Assembly: GCA_016714005.1 (NCBI GenBank)
Contig: JADJOA010000001.1
Location: 62,001-126,000, forward strand
Reading direction: 5' to 3'
Length of the DNA stretch: 64,000 nt
Origin: Bacteroidota bacterium
GTDB taxonomy: Bacteria > Bacteroidota > Bacteroidia > AKYH767-A > OLB10
Positions 42,910-51,271 of this stretch are shown here, piece by piece. The notes under the pieces are model-generated. The model had not been told where the DNA came from. It did no database searches and saw nothing but the letters and a program-made list of their open reading frames with translations. A program made the translations under genes and the position numbers. Positions within the stretch are counted from its first letter, which is position 1. The number at the start of each line of letters is the position of its first letter.

Positions 42910-43701
42910 ATGATTTCTTCGTTGGCAAGCGTACATCCCAAAGCAAAAATTGGTAATAACGTTACTATCGAACCTTTTGCAATGATTTATGCCGATGTGG
43001 TTATTGGCGACAACTGCTGGATTGGAAGCAACGTTGTAATTTTTGATGGAGCAAGAATTGGTAACGATTGTAAGTTTTTTCCGGGTGCTGTTATTTCTGC
43101 CGTTCCGCAAGATTTAAAATACAATGGTGAACCCACAACAACAGAGATTGGCAACGGTAACATTATACGCGAATGTGTTACTATTAATAAGGGAACTGTT
43201 GCATCGGGCAAAACAGTTATTGGCGATAAAAATTTGCTAATGGCTTATGTGCATGTTGCGCACGATTGCTTTATTGGCAACCACTGTATTCTTGCCAATG
43301 GTGTAACCCTTGCAGGACATATAGAGATTGAAGACCATGCCATTATTGGCGGACTTTCTGCTATACACCAGTTTGTACGAATAGGCAAGCATGTAATGAT
43401 TTCGGGAGGATCGCTTGTGCGTAAAGATGTGCCCCCATTTACAAAATGCGCACACGAGCCTCTTTCTTATGTAGGTGTTAATGCAGTAGGATTGCGCAGG
43501 AGAGGATATACTAACGACCAGATTAATGTCGTGCAAAGCATCTATCGCCTGTTGTTTGTACAAAACCACAGCGTAAAAAAAGGTGTTGAAGAAATTGAAG
43601 CCGGCATTGAGGCCACAACAGAAAGAGATGAGGTGCTTTCTTTTATTTCCAAATCGCAGCGTGGTTTAATGAAGGGGTATGTTAAAGAGGAAGAAGAATA
43701 A
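42910..43701 (+). CDS. lpxA: UDP-GlcNAc acyltransferase LpxA
   Basis: This is an intact 263-residue enzyme for the first acylation of lipid A. The beta-helix has hexad repeats (VVIGDNCWIGSNVVIFDGARIG). VHVAHDCFIGNHCILAN holds the catalytic His. NEPLSY-like AHEPLSYVGVNAVGLRRRG and a helical C-terminal domain follow. It starts 1 bp after the lpxC/fabZ stop, so it is co-transcribed. Confidence 0.96.
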   Translation: MISSLASVHPKAKIGNNVTIEPFAMIYADVVIGDNCWIGSNVVIFDGARIGNDCKFFPGAVISAVPQDLKYNGEPTTTEIGNGNIIRECVTINKGTVASGKTVIGDKNLLMAYVHVAHDCFIGNHCILANGVTLAGHIEIEDHAIIGGLSAIHQFVRIGKHVMISGGSLVRKDVPPFTKCAHEPLSYVGVNAVGLRRRGYTNDQINVVQSIYRLLFVQNHSVKKGVEEIEAGIEATTERDEVLSFISKSQRGLMKGYVKEEEE

Positions 43702-43739
43702 TTTTTTCAGCAAGTCAGTAACAAACACTTTTAAATCAC

Positions 43740-44369
43740 TTGCAAATTGACTTCCATCAAGCCCCAGTCAGTAGGAAAAAATTTAATAAAATATGGATTT
43801 GTAAAAACCTTTCGCTCGAACTTATCCTTGGTGATTGTGTTGCTGTAACCGGTGCCAATGGTTCAGGCAAATCAACGCTACTGCAAATGCTGAGTGGTTA
43901 TCTTTCTCCTTCATCAGGAGAAATAAAATGGAATGTAAATGACAACGATATTCCTGCTACAGAAATTTATAACTACATTGGTTTTTCTTCTCCTTACATG
44001 GATTTACCTGAGGAATATACCTTGTACGAAACCCTTGAATTATATTTTCAGCACAAACAAAAAATAACAGACATATCTTTTGAGCAAATGGCAGAAATAG
44101 CGTGGCTCACTGATTCATTACATAAGCCGATAAAAGAATTTTCTTCGGGTATGAAACAGCGCGTTAAACTGTTGTTATGCTTTTATAGCAATGCACCGCT
44201 TTTGTTTTTAGATGAACCAGTTGCCAACCTTGATGCACGAGGTGCGGAATGGTTTAATAATCTTATATTACAAAACAAACAAAACCGCATCATTATTATT
44301 TGCTCAAACAATCTTAAAGACGAAACTGTCCATTGCAATAAGTTTATTGCTGTAGAAAATTTTAAATAG
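43740..44369 (+). CDS. ABC transporter ATP-binding protein
   Basis: This is a 209-residue stand-alone ATPase starting at a TTG (43740), the only start between an upstream stop and the P-loop. Motifs: Walker A VTGANGSGKSTL, signature FSSGMKQRVKLLLC, Walker B PLLFLDEPVANLD. The H-loop is missing: IICSNNLKDETVHCNKF stands where members have H, as in some small exporters. The permease partner is not in the window. It may be the tail of the lipid A operon. Confidence 0.82.
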   Translation: MQIDFHQAPVSRKKFNKIWICKNLSLELILGDCVAVTGANGSGKSTLLQMLSGYLSPSSGEIKWNVNDNDIPATEIYNYIGFSSPYMDLPEEYTLYETLELYFQHKQKITDISFEQMAEIAWLTDSLHKPIKEFSSGMKQRVKLLLCFYSNAPLLFLDEPVANLDARGAEWFNNLILQNKQNRIIIICSNNLKDETVHCNKFIAVENFK

Positions 44370-44459
44370 TTATCAGGGTTAAGAATTTTTTACTTTTCAA
44401 GTGTGATTTTTTGTGATGACCTGCGAATAATTACCCAAACAGCATTTTAAAGTTAACAG

Positions 44460-44972
44460 ATGAGAGCCAAATATGGGGAAGAAGTTTTTTTGGAGGTAAT
44501 AAATTCCCATAAGGGTATTATCTATAAAATATCAAATTCGTACTGTAAGGATGCAGAAGACAGAAAAGATATTATACAGGAAATTGTAATACAACTTTGG
44601 AAATCGTTTGATCAATATAACAATGAGTATAAATACTCAACCTGGATTTACAGGATTGCATTAAACGTTGCTATTTCATGGTACAGGAAACAAACAGTCA
44701 GAAGCAGAATGGCTTATCCACTTACAAGTAATATTTTTAATTTTTCTGAAATCAATCAGAATGAAGAGTCTGAGGAGAATTTTAATTTGCTACAGCGGTT
44801 TATCAATGAATTGAAAGAACTTGACCGGGGATTGATGTTGCTGTACCTTGAAGAAAAAAGTTATAAAGAAATTGCTGATATAATTGGGATTACTGAAACC
44901 AATGTGGCAACAAAAATCAGCAGGATAAAAATAGCACTCAGGCAAAAATTTGAAGCAATTAAACAATCATAA
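44460..44972 (+). CDS. ECF-type RNA polymerase sigma factor
   Basis: This is an intact 170-residue sigma factor. Region 2 includes SYCKDAEDRKDIIQEIVIQL and YKYSTWIYRIALNVAISWY, which bind the -10-like element and core. Region 4 has LDRGLMLLYLEEKSYKEIAD and IGITETNVATKISRIK, a helix-turn-helix. The next gene starts 1 bp after its stop and encodes a membrane protein, as is usual for ECF sigma factors with a membrane anti-sigma. Confidence 0.92.
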   Translation: MRAKYGEEVFLEVINSHKGIIYKISNSYCKDAEDRKDIIQEIVIQLWKSFDQYNNEYKYSTWIYRIALNVAISWYRKQTVRSRMAYPLTSNIFNFSEINQNEESEENFNLLQRFINELKELDRGLMLLYLEEKSYKEIADIIGITETNVATKISRIKIALRQKFEAIKQS

Positions 44973-44973
44973 T

Positions 44974-45627
44974 ATGAAAGAAATTGAAATTTTAAACCTT
45001 TGGAAGTCTTATGATAAAAAACTTGACGAAACACTACACCTTAACCGTAAGAATGCAGAAGATATTTTACATCTTAAAATTCGCTCTGCCGTTTTTTCAA
45101 TGAAACCCATTAAGATTTTTACCATTATCTGTGGTATTTTGTGGGTTATTTTGGTTGACGGTATTCTATTGATGAGTTTTTCTTTTGCAAGCCCTTTCTT
45201 TATTGTTTCAATGGGACTACAGGTATTGCTAACCAAGGCGGCAATATTTATTTATCTCTATCAACTTATCATTATTCACCAGATTGACGTAAGTCAACCG
45301 GTTTTGCAAACCCAGGAAAAATTAGCAAGGTTACAATCTTCTACACTATGGGTTACACGTTTGCTGTTTCTGCAATTGCCTTTATGGACTACTTTTTATC
45401 TTAGTAAAGGAATGCTGCTTGGTAGTAATTTTTATGCACTTTTCTTTCAACTGTTAATCACGTTTAGTTTTTTGTACTTGGCATTGTGGCTGTTCATTAA
45501 CATTAAAGCGGAGAATATGCACAAAAAGTGGTTTAAGTTTATTTTCAATGGTAAAGAATGGACACCGGTAATTAAATCTCTCGAAATGCTTAATGAAACT
45601 GCGGCTTTTAAAAATGAGGGACGATAA
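44974..45627 (+). CDS. Membrane protein coupled to the ECF sigma factor
   Basis: The product has 217 residues from the ATG at 44974 (MKEIEILNLWKSYDKKLDET). A cytoplasmic N-terminal segment of about 45 residues is followed by four hydrophobic stretches: TIICGILWVILVDGILLMSF, GLQVLLTKAAIFIYLYQLII, LWVTRLLFLQLPLWTTFYL and FFQLLITFSFLYLALWLFI. No zinc motif (HxxxCxxC) is seen, so it is not a ZAS anti-sigma. An anti-sigma or regulatory role is inferred from position only. Confidence 0.72.
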   Translation: MKEIEILNLWKSYDKKLDETLHLNRKNAEDILHLKIRSAVFSMKPIKIFTIICGILWVILVDGILLMSFSFASPFFIVSMGLQVLLTKAAIFIYLYQLIIIHQIDVSQPVLQTQEKLARLQSSTLWVTRLLFLQLPLWTTFYLSKGMLLGSNFYALFFQLLITFSFLYLALWLFINIKAENMHKKWFKFIFNGKEWTPVIKSLEMLNETAAFKNEGR

Positions 45628-45638
45628 ATACTACCTGA

Positions 45639-46281
45639 TCAATTTATGTTATTGTAGTTGTTAACGAGTACATGAAAGTATTTTTCAATATCAGTTTCCG
45701 GTAAATGCAGGTGAGAGTGTATACCAGTTAGTGTTGCTCCTAAAATGTTCTGTTCGTTATCATCAACAAAAATAGTTTCGTGAGGGTTGAGAAAATTTTC
45801 TTCTAATACCAATTCGTAAATTTCCATATCAGGCTTTCGCATACCTGTTTCAAAAGAATAATAAACTCCTTCAAAAAGGTTTTCAAAATTTCCAGTGCCA
45901 TACGTCTCATCAAAATATTTGATAAAAGCCTGCCAGTGTATAATGTTGGTATTGCTAAGCAGGAACAACTTATATTTTTCTTTAAGTTGTTTTAAAAACT
46001 CAAAACGATGAACAGGCATTTGCCCCAGCATTGCATTCCAGGCATTATCTATTTGCAAATCGGTTAAGTTTATTCCGCTGGCATCTCTTATTGCCTGGCG
46101 GAATTTTTTGCGCGGTGAGGTATCCTTTTTCAAACTCATCAAAAAAAGTGCTGTTGTTTTTTTAATGTGTAGTAAGCATCAAAATCTATTATGCCTAAGT
46201 TTTAAATGCTGAAATAGTTTTTGTTGTGTCAACATGCAGAAGCACAACACCCAAATCGAGAATGATATTTTTAACTGCCAC
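45639..46281 (-). CDS. HAD-family hydrolase (about three frameshifts)
   Basis: This is a cytoplasmic HAD-type phosphatase. The downstream part (from 46142) is clean: LFLLSNTNIIHWQAFIK, FEGVYYSFETGMRKPDMEIY and ETIFVDDNEQNILGA are HAD motifs II-IV. Motif I lies upstream: from a GTG at 46281 the frame gives AVKNIILDLGVVLLHVD. Lesions near 46193 (-A; repaired FKNLGIIDFD), 46144 (T run) and about 46107 separate the parts. Motif I reads DLG where the second acidic residue of DxD is expected, as in the DLGGV subfamily. Confidence 0.75.
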
Positions 46282-46334
46282 TATCTTTTGTTTGTAAATG
46301 GCAAAAGTATATTTTCGCCACGCTTTTTAAAGCA

Positions 46335-46408
46335 GGGCCTTTAGCTCATTCGGTTAGAGCAACAGACTCATAATCTGTGGGTGGTTGGTTCGATTCCAAC
46401 AAGGCCCA
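46335..46408 (+). tRNA. tRNA with CAT anticodon (Met, or Ile2)
   Basis: Acceptor GGGCCTT pairs with AAGGCCC. The D arm is GCTCATTCGGTTAGAGC, the anticodon stem ACAGA/TCTGT has loop CTCATAA, and the T loop is TTCGATT. CCA is not encoded. CAT could be elongator Met or lysidine-modified Ile2; the sequence alone does not decide. Confidence 0.93.
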
Positions 46409-46418
46409 TCAAAAAAAA

Positions 46419-46451
46419 AAATCCCTTAGCAAAACGCTAGGGATTTTTTTA
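46419..46451. terminator. Terminator shared by the tRNA and clpX
   Basis: ATCCCTTAGC and CGCTAGGGAT form a stem with one bulge, flanked by A on the left and T on the right. Confidence 0.8.
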
Positions 46452-46469
46452 TTTGAGCCCATGCTATAA

Positions 46470-47715
46470 CTACGCAACTTTTAGCTTGTTAAGATTGCTC
46501 TTGTTAAGTTTTTCCATTGCATAATCAAGGGTAACTGTAAATTCTTTAACGGATTTTTGCGATGGCAAATCAAACATAATATCAATCATTATTGCTTCGC
46601 AGATAGAACGCAAACCGCGTGCCCCAAGTTTAAATTCATTGGCTTTATCAACAATAAAGTCAAGCACATCATCATCAAAAGAAAGCTTTATTCCTTCTAA
46701 GTCAAACAGCTTTTCATATTGCTTGGTTAAAGCGTTTTTGGGCTCGGTTAATATTCTGCGTAATGAGGTTTTATCTAACGCATTTAAGAAAGTAAGCGCA
46801 GGAAGCCTTCCGATTAATTCTGGAATTAATCCGAATGACTTTAAATCGGTAGGAGCAACGTACTGCATCATGTTGTCTTTGTCAATACCTGCAGCGCGGT
46901 CTTTGGCAGAGTAGCCAATGGCTTTGGTGTGTAATCTGCGGGCAATAACTTTTTCAATTCCATCAAATGCTCCTCCACATATAAATAAAATATGCTGAGT
47001 ATTAACAGGAGTCATTTTCTGCTCGGGGTGCTTTCTGCCTCCCTGTGGGGGAACATTTATTACCGTGCTTTCCAGCATTTTTAATAAACCTTGCTGAACA
47101 CCTTCGCCACTTACATCGCGCGTAATTGAAGGATTATCACCTTTACGTGCAATCTTATCAATCTCATCAATATAAACAATTCCTTTTTCGGCAGCGGCTA
47201 CATCGTAATCGGCAGATTGGAGCAAGCGTGTAAGAACACTCTCTACGTCTTCGCCTACATAACCGGCTTCGGTTAAAACAGTTGCATCAGCAATACAGAA
47301 AGGAACATTTAAAATTTTAGCAATGGTGCGCGCAAGTAATGTTTTGCCTGTACCCGTTTCGCCAACCATTATAATGTTGGATTTTTCAATCTCTACATCT
47401 TTATCTTTTTCGGGTTTGCCCTTGTGCAATAATCTTTTGTAATGATTGTAAACAGCAACAGACATTACCTTTTTAGCTTCGTCTTGCCCGATGATATACT
47501 CATCTAAAAACTTTTTTTATTTCGGCAGGCTTTAAAAGGGTCAGAGGTGAGTTGAATTTTTTTGAACGTTCTCCCGTGGTTTCCTGTTTTATAATTTGTT
47601 GAGCCTGTTCAATGCAGGTATCGCAAATATGACCTTGCATGCCCGCAATTAAAACATTGGTTTCGCTTTTATCTCTTCCGCAAAACGAACATTTTATTTC
47701 TTGTTGTTTCTTCAA
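46470..47715 (-). CDS. clpX: ATP-dependent Clp protease ATPase subunit ClpX (one frameshift)
   Basis: ClpX unfolds tagged proteins and feeds them to ClpP. The N-terminal zinc finger is CSFCGRDKSETN with HICDTCIEQA. The AAA domain has Walker A MVGETGTGKTLLA, Walker B GIVYIDEIDKIAR, and the pore and sensor regions (DVSGEGVQQGLLKMLES, GLIPELIGRLP). Near 47506 one A is extra; repaired text reads AEIKKFLDEYIIGQDEAKKV. Length is about 415 residues, normal. It is the last gene of tig-clpP-clpX. Confidence 0.95.
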
Positions 47716-47813
47716 AGTGGTTGCTAAAATTTTATGCTAAGTTATAAATCGTATTTCTTAAACCTGAAACAATTTTGGAAAAACATTTCAAATTTATAAC
47801 ACGCTTACAGCAG

Positions 47814-48452
47814 TTACCCTTTTTTCCTGGTTAAAACTTCATCCACCATACCATAAGCCTTAGCTTCTTCGGCTACCATCCAGTAATCGCGGTCGCTGTC
47901 TTTCCACACCTGCTCATAATCTTTGCCCGAATGTTGAGCAATAATTTCGTACAGTTCTTTTTTAAGTTTTTGTATTTCGCGTGCTGTAATTTCAATATCG
48001 CTTGCTTGTCCTTCAGCACCACCCATTGGCTGGTGGATCATTACTCGTGCATGTTTAAGTGCAGAGCGTTTTCCTTTTGTTCCGGCACATAGTAATACAG
48101 CCGCCATAGACGCAGCCATGCCTGTGCAAATAGTTGCCACATCTGGATTGATGTACTGCATTGTATCGTATATTCCTAAACCTGCATACACGCTTCCGCC
48201 TGGGCTGTTCATGTAAATTTGAATATCTTTTTTTGCATCGGCACTTTCTAAAAATAAAAGTTGTGCCTGCACTATATTAGCTACGTAATCGTTAATACCT
48301 ACGCCAAGAAAAATAATCCTGTCCATCATCAAGCGCGAAAAAACATCCATAGATGCCACGTTCATTTGCCTTTCTTCTATAATGGTGGGAGAGATATATC
48401 CTTCGGCACGTGCAGCCGACTGAATGTATTGATCTATTTGTATTGTTTGCAA
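47814..48452 (-). CDS. clpP: ATP-dependent Clp protease proteolytic subunit ClpP
   Basis: This is an intact 212-residue serine protease. The catalytic Ser is in GMAASMAAVLL, His in VMIHQPMGGAEG and Asp in KDSDRDYWM. SRLMMDRIIFLG is the conserved N-terminal helix region. The start at TTG 48452 follows directly on a possible trigger factor stop (TAATTG); the true N-terminus is uncertain because the tig/clpP junction may hold an indel. Confidence 0.94.
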   Translation of the reverse strand: MQTIQIDQYIQSAARAEGYISPTIIEERQMNVASMDVFSRLMMDRIIFLGVGINDYVANIVQAQLLFLESADAKKDIQIYMNSPGGSVYAGLGIYDTMQYINPDVATICTGMAASMAAVLLCAGTKGKRSALKHARVMIHQPMGGAEGQASDIEITAREIQKLKKELYEIIAQHSGKDYEQVWKDSDRDYWMVAEEAKAYGMVDEVLTRKKG

Positions 48453-49731
48453 TTATTTCCTGCGCTTTTTGAGCCATTACCTGTTCGGTTGCCTTGCGCA
48501 GGTTTTCTTCTTTGTCCAGATAACGTTTAGCAAAGTCGTTTATTAGTTCTTCGCCAAGGTTTTGACCATAGCCGCTAAACTGTTGCAGAATTAACTGACG
48601 GGCATATCCGTTTAAATCATCTTTGGTTATTTCTATTTTATGATCTCCGGCAATTTTTTGCTCAATAAGTTTCAACTTCATTTCGCGCGAGTAGCTTGGA
48701 TACTCCCGGGTTAATTGCTCATCGGTTATTGGTTTTTCGTTTACGGTTTTAATCCAGCGCTTTAAAAACTCATCGGGCAATTCAAATTTTATTTCGTGCA
48801 ATAAAACATCTTCCAAATCATGATTGAATTTGTGGCGGCTTTCGTTGGCAAACATATTTGCAATATCATTTTTAACACGCTCGTTAAATTCCGCTTCGGT
48901 GGTAACGGTGCCGGGTCCGTAAACTTTATCAAAAAACTCTGGCGTTAAATCCGCTTTCTCTACCTGGTTGATTGAAGAAATTTTGTACGAAAAATCAGAT
49001 GTTAAATTTTCTGCCTGCGCTTTTTCTATTTTAAGCATGTAGCCAACTTCGGTTGCATCCTGCATTGCTTTCATGGGATTAAAAACAATTACATCGTCTT
49101 TTTTTAAAGCAAGCATCTGTTGTTTTATAGCAGCATCCTTAACCAATTCAATAGAAATGGTTGAGGTGTTTTTTAAGCCTCCCTCTTTTTCAGTTCCATC
49201 GGCATTCAACTCTGTTAAATCGCCATACAGAATACATTTTTCGTTGGCAACATCGGGGTTTGAGAATTTACCGTAGCGCCTTCTTAAATCATTACTGTAA
49301 TCTTGCATACGTTTTTCATCAACCTCTATTTCGTAATATTTTACTTTATGTTTTAGAGGCAAAGTAATTTCTACGTTGGGTGCAAGTCCTAATTCAAACA
49401 AAAATTCAAAATCGCCTTGCAGATCAAAATTATTTTGGTGAGCGGTATTTTCTTTTGGCAAAGGGTCGCCCAAAACAGATAGATTGTTCTCTTGTATATA
49501 TTGATTGATTTGGTTTCCCACAATCTTATTTATTTCATCAACCAAAAAAGATTTGCCATACATTTTTTTTATAACACCGGCTGGCACCTGACCTGTTCTA
49601 AAACCTTTTAATGTGGCGGTTTTAGAGAATTTTTTAATGGCTGACTCTACATCCTTTTGATAATCGGCAGGTGAGAGTTTAATTCTTAAAAGTTTGTTTA
49701 AATCGGAAATATTTTCCTGTGAAATGTTCAT
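48453..49731 (-). CDS. tig: Trigger factor (3' end unresolved)
   Basis: This is a ribosome-associated chaperone of about 425 residues. It starts MNISQENISDLNKLLRIKL. The ribosome-binding region includes TATLKGFRTGQVPAGVIKKMYG (the usual GFR-x-G-x-x-P motif). A degenerate PPIase domain and a helical C-terminal domain follow. As given, its frame runs 160 bp into clpP without a stop. A one-base indel near 48472 would place a stop (TAA) at 48453, right before the clpP start, so I end it there. Confidence 0.9.
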
Positions 49732-50104
49732 TTAAATTATTGTTTTGATATTTTAGAGATTGACTATTGCTGTATGAAGCTGTTTAAATTTCTTTTGTAA
49801 GTCTATTCTGAACTAAATTTTTTGTGAGAAGTACGGAGTTGGACTTATTTTTTTGACACAGATTTACAGATTAAAAAGGCAATTAAAAACGCTTCGCTTT
49901 AAAATTTTCACAGATTTCGTGCTGCGAAGCAGAATCGGTGAAAATCAACAAATCAATTTTAATTAATCTGTAAATCTGTGTCAAAAAAATATGCGTAACA
50001 AATTTTTATATAAATCTTAAAGAGTTTTTTATTAATGATACGGGTTTAAAAAATTCGGAGTTTGAGTGAGATACTTTCAACTACAAACTCCGAACTTGAT
50101 TAAG
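49732..50104. other. Intergenic region
   Basis: No gene is seen. It holds the inverted-repeat element at 49847-49990. A further simple-sequence pair (TTCGGAGTTTGAG at about 50054 and CAAACTCCGAAC at about 50084) lies close to the tRNA-Leu 3' end. Confidence 0.7.
49847..49990. mobile_element. MITE-like element with 27-bp perfect terminal inverted repeats
   Basis: ATTTTTTTGACACAGATTTA (49847 and on to 49873) is repeated in inverse without mismatch at 49964-49990. Inside are nested inverted pairs: GCTTCG/CGAAGC (49891 and 49925) and ATTTTCACAGATT/AATCGGTGAAAAT (49904 and 49933, one mismatch). There is no coding capacity. Target-site duplication is not evident. Confidence 0.7.
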
Positions 50105-50186
50105 TGCGCATGGAGGGACTCGAACCCCCACGGATCGCTCCGCCAGATCCTAAGTCTGGTGCGGCTACCAATTACGCCACATGCGC
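50105..50186 (-). tRNA. tRNA-Leu (TAG)
   Basis: On the minus strand the acceptor GCGCATG pairs with CATGCGC, with discriminator A. The anticodon stem CCAGA/TCTGG has loop CTTAGGA, giving anticodon TAG. A long variable arm (CGGAGCGATCCG) and T loop TTCGAGT fit a class II Leu tRNA. CCA is not encoded. Confidence 0.93.
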
Positions 50187-50309
50187 GAGAAGGGCGGCAA
50201 ATGTATTAAAATATTTAAAAAAGGAAAGTTGGGTAATGTGTTTAAGTTTCTAATTATTGGGTTAAGTCAGTATTATCCTTACAAAAACAAAACTCTAAAC
50301 CTAACTATC

Positions 50310-50915
50310 CTATGCCGGTTTATCTAAACCAACCATAAAATCGTAAACAGCTTTAGAAAGAGTGCTTATAACAGGGGGCAAATCTTCTAACCTGTTGCCA
50401 CCTGTAAAAATTGTAATTAAGTAAGGGTAGTTATTTAAATATATAATGCCCGATTCATGCAATTGCTTTTGAAAAACTGTTGACTGAAAACCGTATTCGC
50501 CAAACTTATGTGCCACAGTTATTTCTTTAGGAATGTATTTTGATAATCCATCATTAAAAGTAGATTTAGATAATAAGTCTAAAGCATACTCCGAATTTTT
50601 TCTCGACAAATAAGATGAGTTAAAAAGTATGCGTATAAACTTAGAGTAGTCGGCAGAAGTAATCTGGTAATTATTATCGCTTAGGTTTGGGGTAGGAAAA
50701 CCAAGGTCGGCAAAGAGTTTGTAAAACGCAGGTATATTCATATTTGCATTTAGCAGGTAGGTGGAGTGGTTATCGGAATTAACAATAGTGTGGTACAACA
50801 ACTCGCGTATAGTATAACTTTTGCCCGGTTTTATTTCGGTGGTGTTATAGCTTTGAGGGGGCATGTCCTTTACGGCAGATGGATCTAAATAAATAGTGTC
50901 TCGTCCTAAAACCAT
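50310..50915 (-). pseudogene. Beta-lactamase-like serine hydrolase, 5'-truncated
   Basis: The 202 codons resemble the C-terminal two thirds of a class A-type penicillin-recognising enzyme. IVNSDNHSTYLL holds the SDN motif, and VAHKFGEYG stands where the KTG motif is expected (here KFG). The N-terminal part with the catalytic SxxK is missing: upstream of the ATG at 50915 the frame (open to 50987) reads only repeat sequence. The intact parts on the minus strand further upstream were not found. It is therefore likely a remnant. A sequence error cannot explain an absent domain. Confidence 0.6.
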
Positions 50916-51205
50916 TTTACCCCTTACCCCTAAAGGGCAATTTAGTTTAGTTAAGATCCTCACTGTTCGGAATGACAGATTATACATTTAATTTGAAAGA
51001 GAGATTGAGATGGCGCGGCAAAGCCGCGCCATCTCAATCTCTCTTCCTTGGTTGTTTTCAGTCAGTGTCATTCCAAACGCAGTGAGGAATCTAATTCTAA
51101 CAGCAACCATTTTCTTAACAAAACTACATTGCCCTGAAAGGGAACCTGCTTCTGTGACGTACTGTCGTTTCAGGCGTTGGTTCCCCTTTAGGGGTCAGGT
51201 TTAAT
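50916..51205. repeat. Nested palindrome island made of three dispersed repeat families
   Basis: From outside to inside: CCCCTAAAGGGCAA (50928) with GGTTCCCCTTTAGGGG (51179); GATCCTCACTGTTCGGAATG (50955) with CATTCCAAACGCAGTGAGGA (51069), an inverted pair; and a perfect 22-bp hairpin AGAGAGATTGAGATGGCGCG to GC (50998-51019) with its complement at 51023-51044, loop AAA. The hairpin lacks a T run, so it is not a standard terminator. Confidence 0.85.
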
Positions 51206-51242
51206 TACTTAAACCTTTAAGGGTTTTCTCAAAGCCCTTTAA

Positions 51243-51250
51243 TACATTTG
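51243..51250 (+). promoter_or_regulatory. -7 element (TACATTTG) of the repeat-built protein gene
   Basis: It matches TANNTTTG and ends 21 nt before the ATG at 51272. Confidence 0.55.
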
Positions 51251-51271
51251 CTTCTCACAAAAAATAAAAAC

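Noticed and set aside
50310..50987. Functional beta-lactamase
   Set aside because: The SxxK motif is absent and the upstream frame consists of repeats.
50998..51044. Transcription terminator
   Set aside because: The hairpin is very strong but has no T run on either side, and it sits inside a nested repeat stack.
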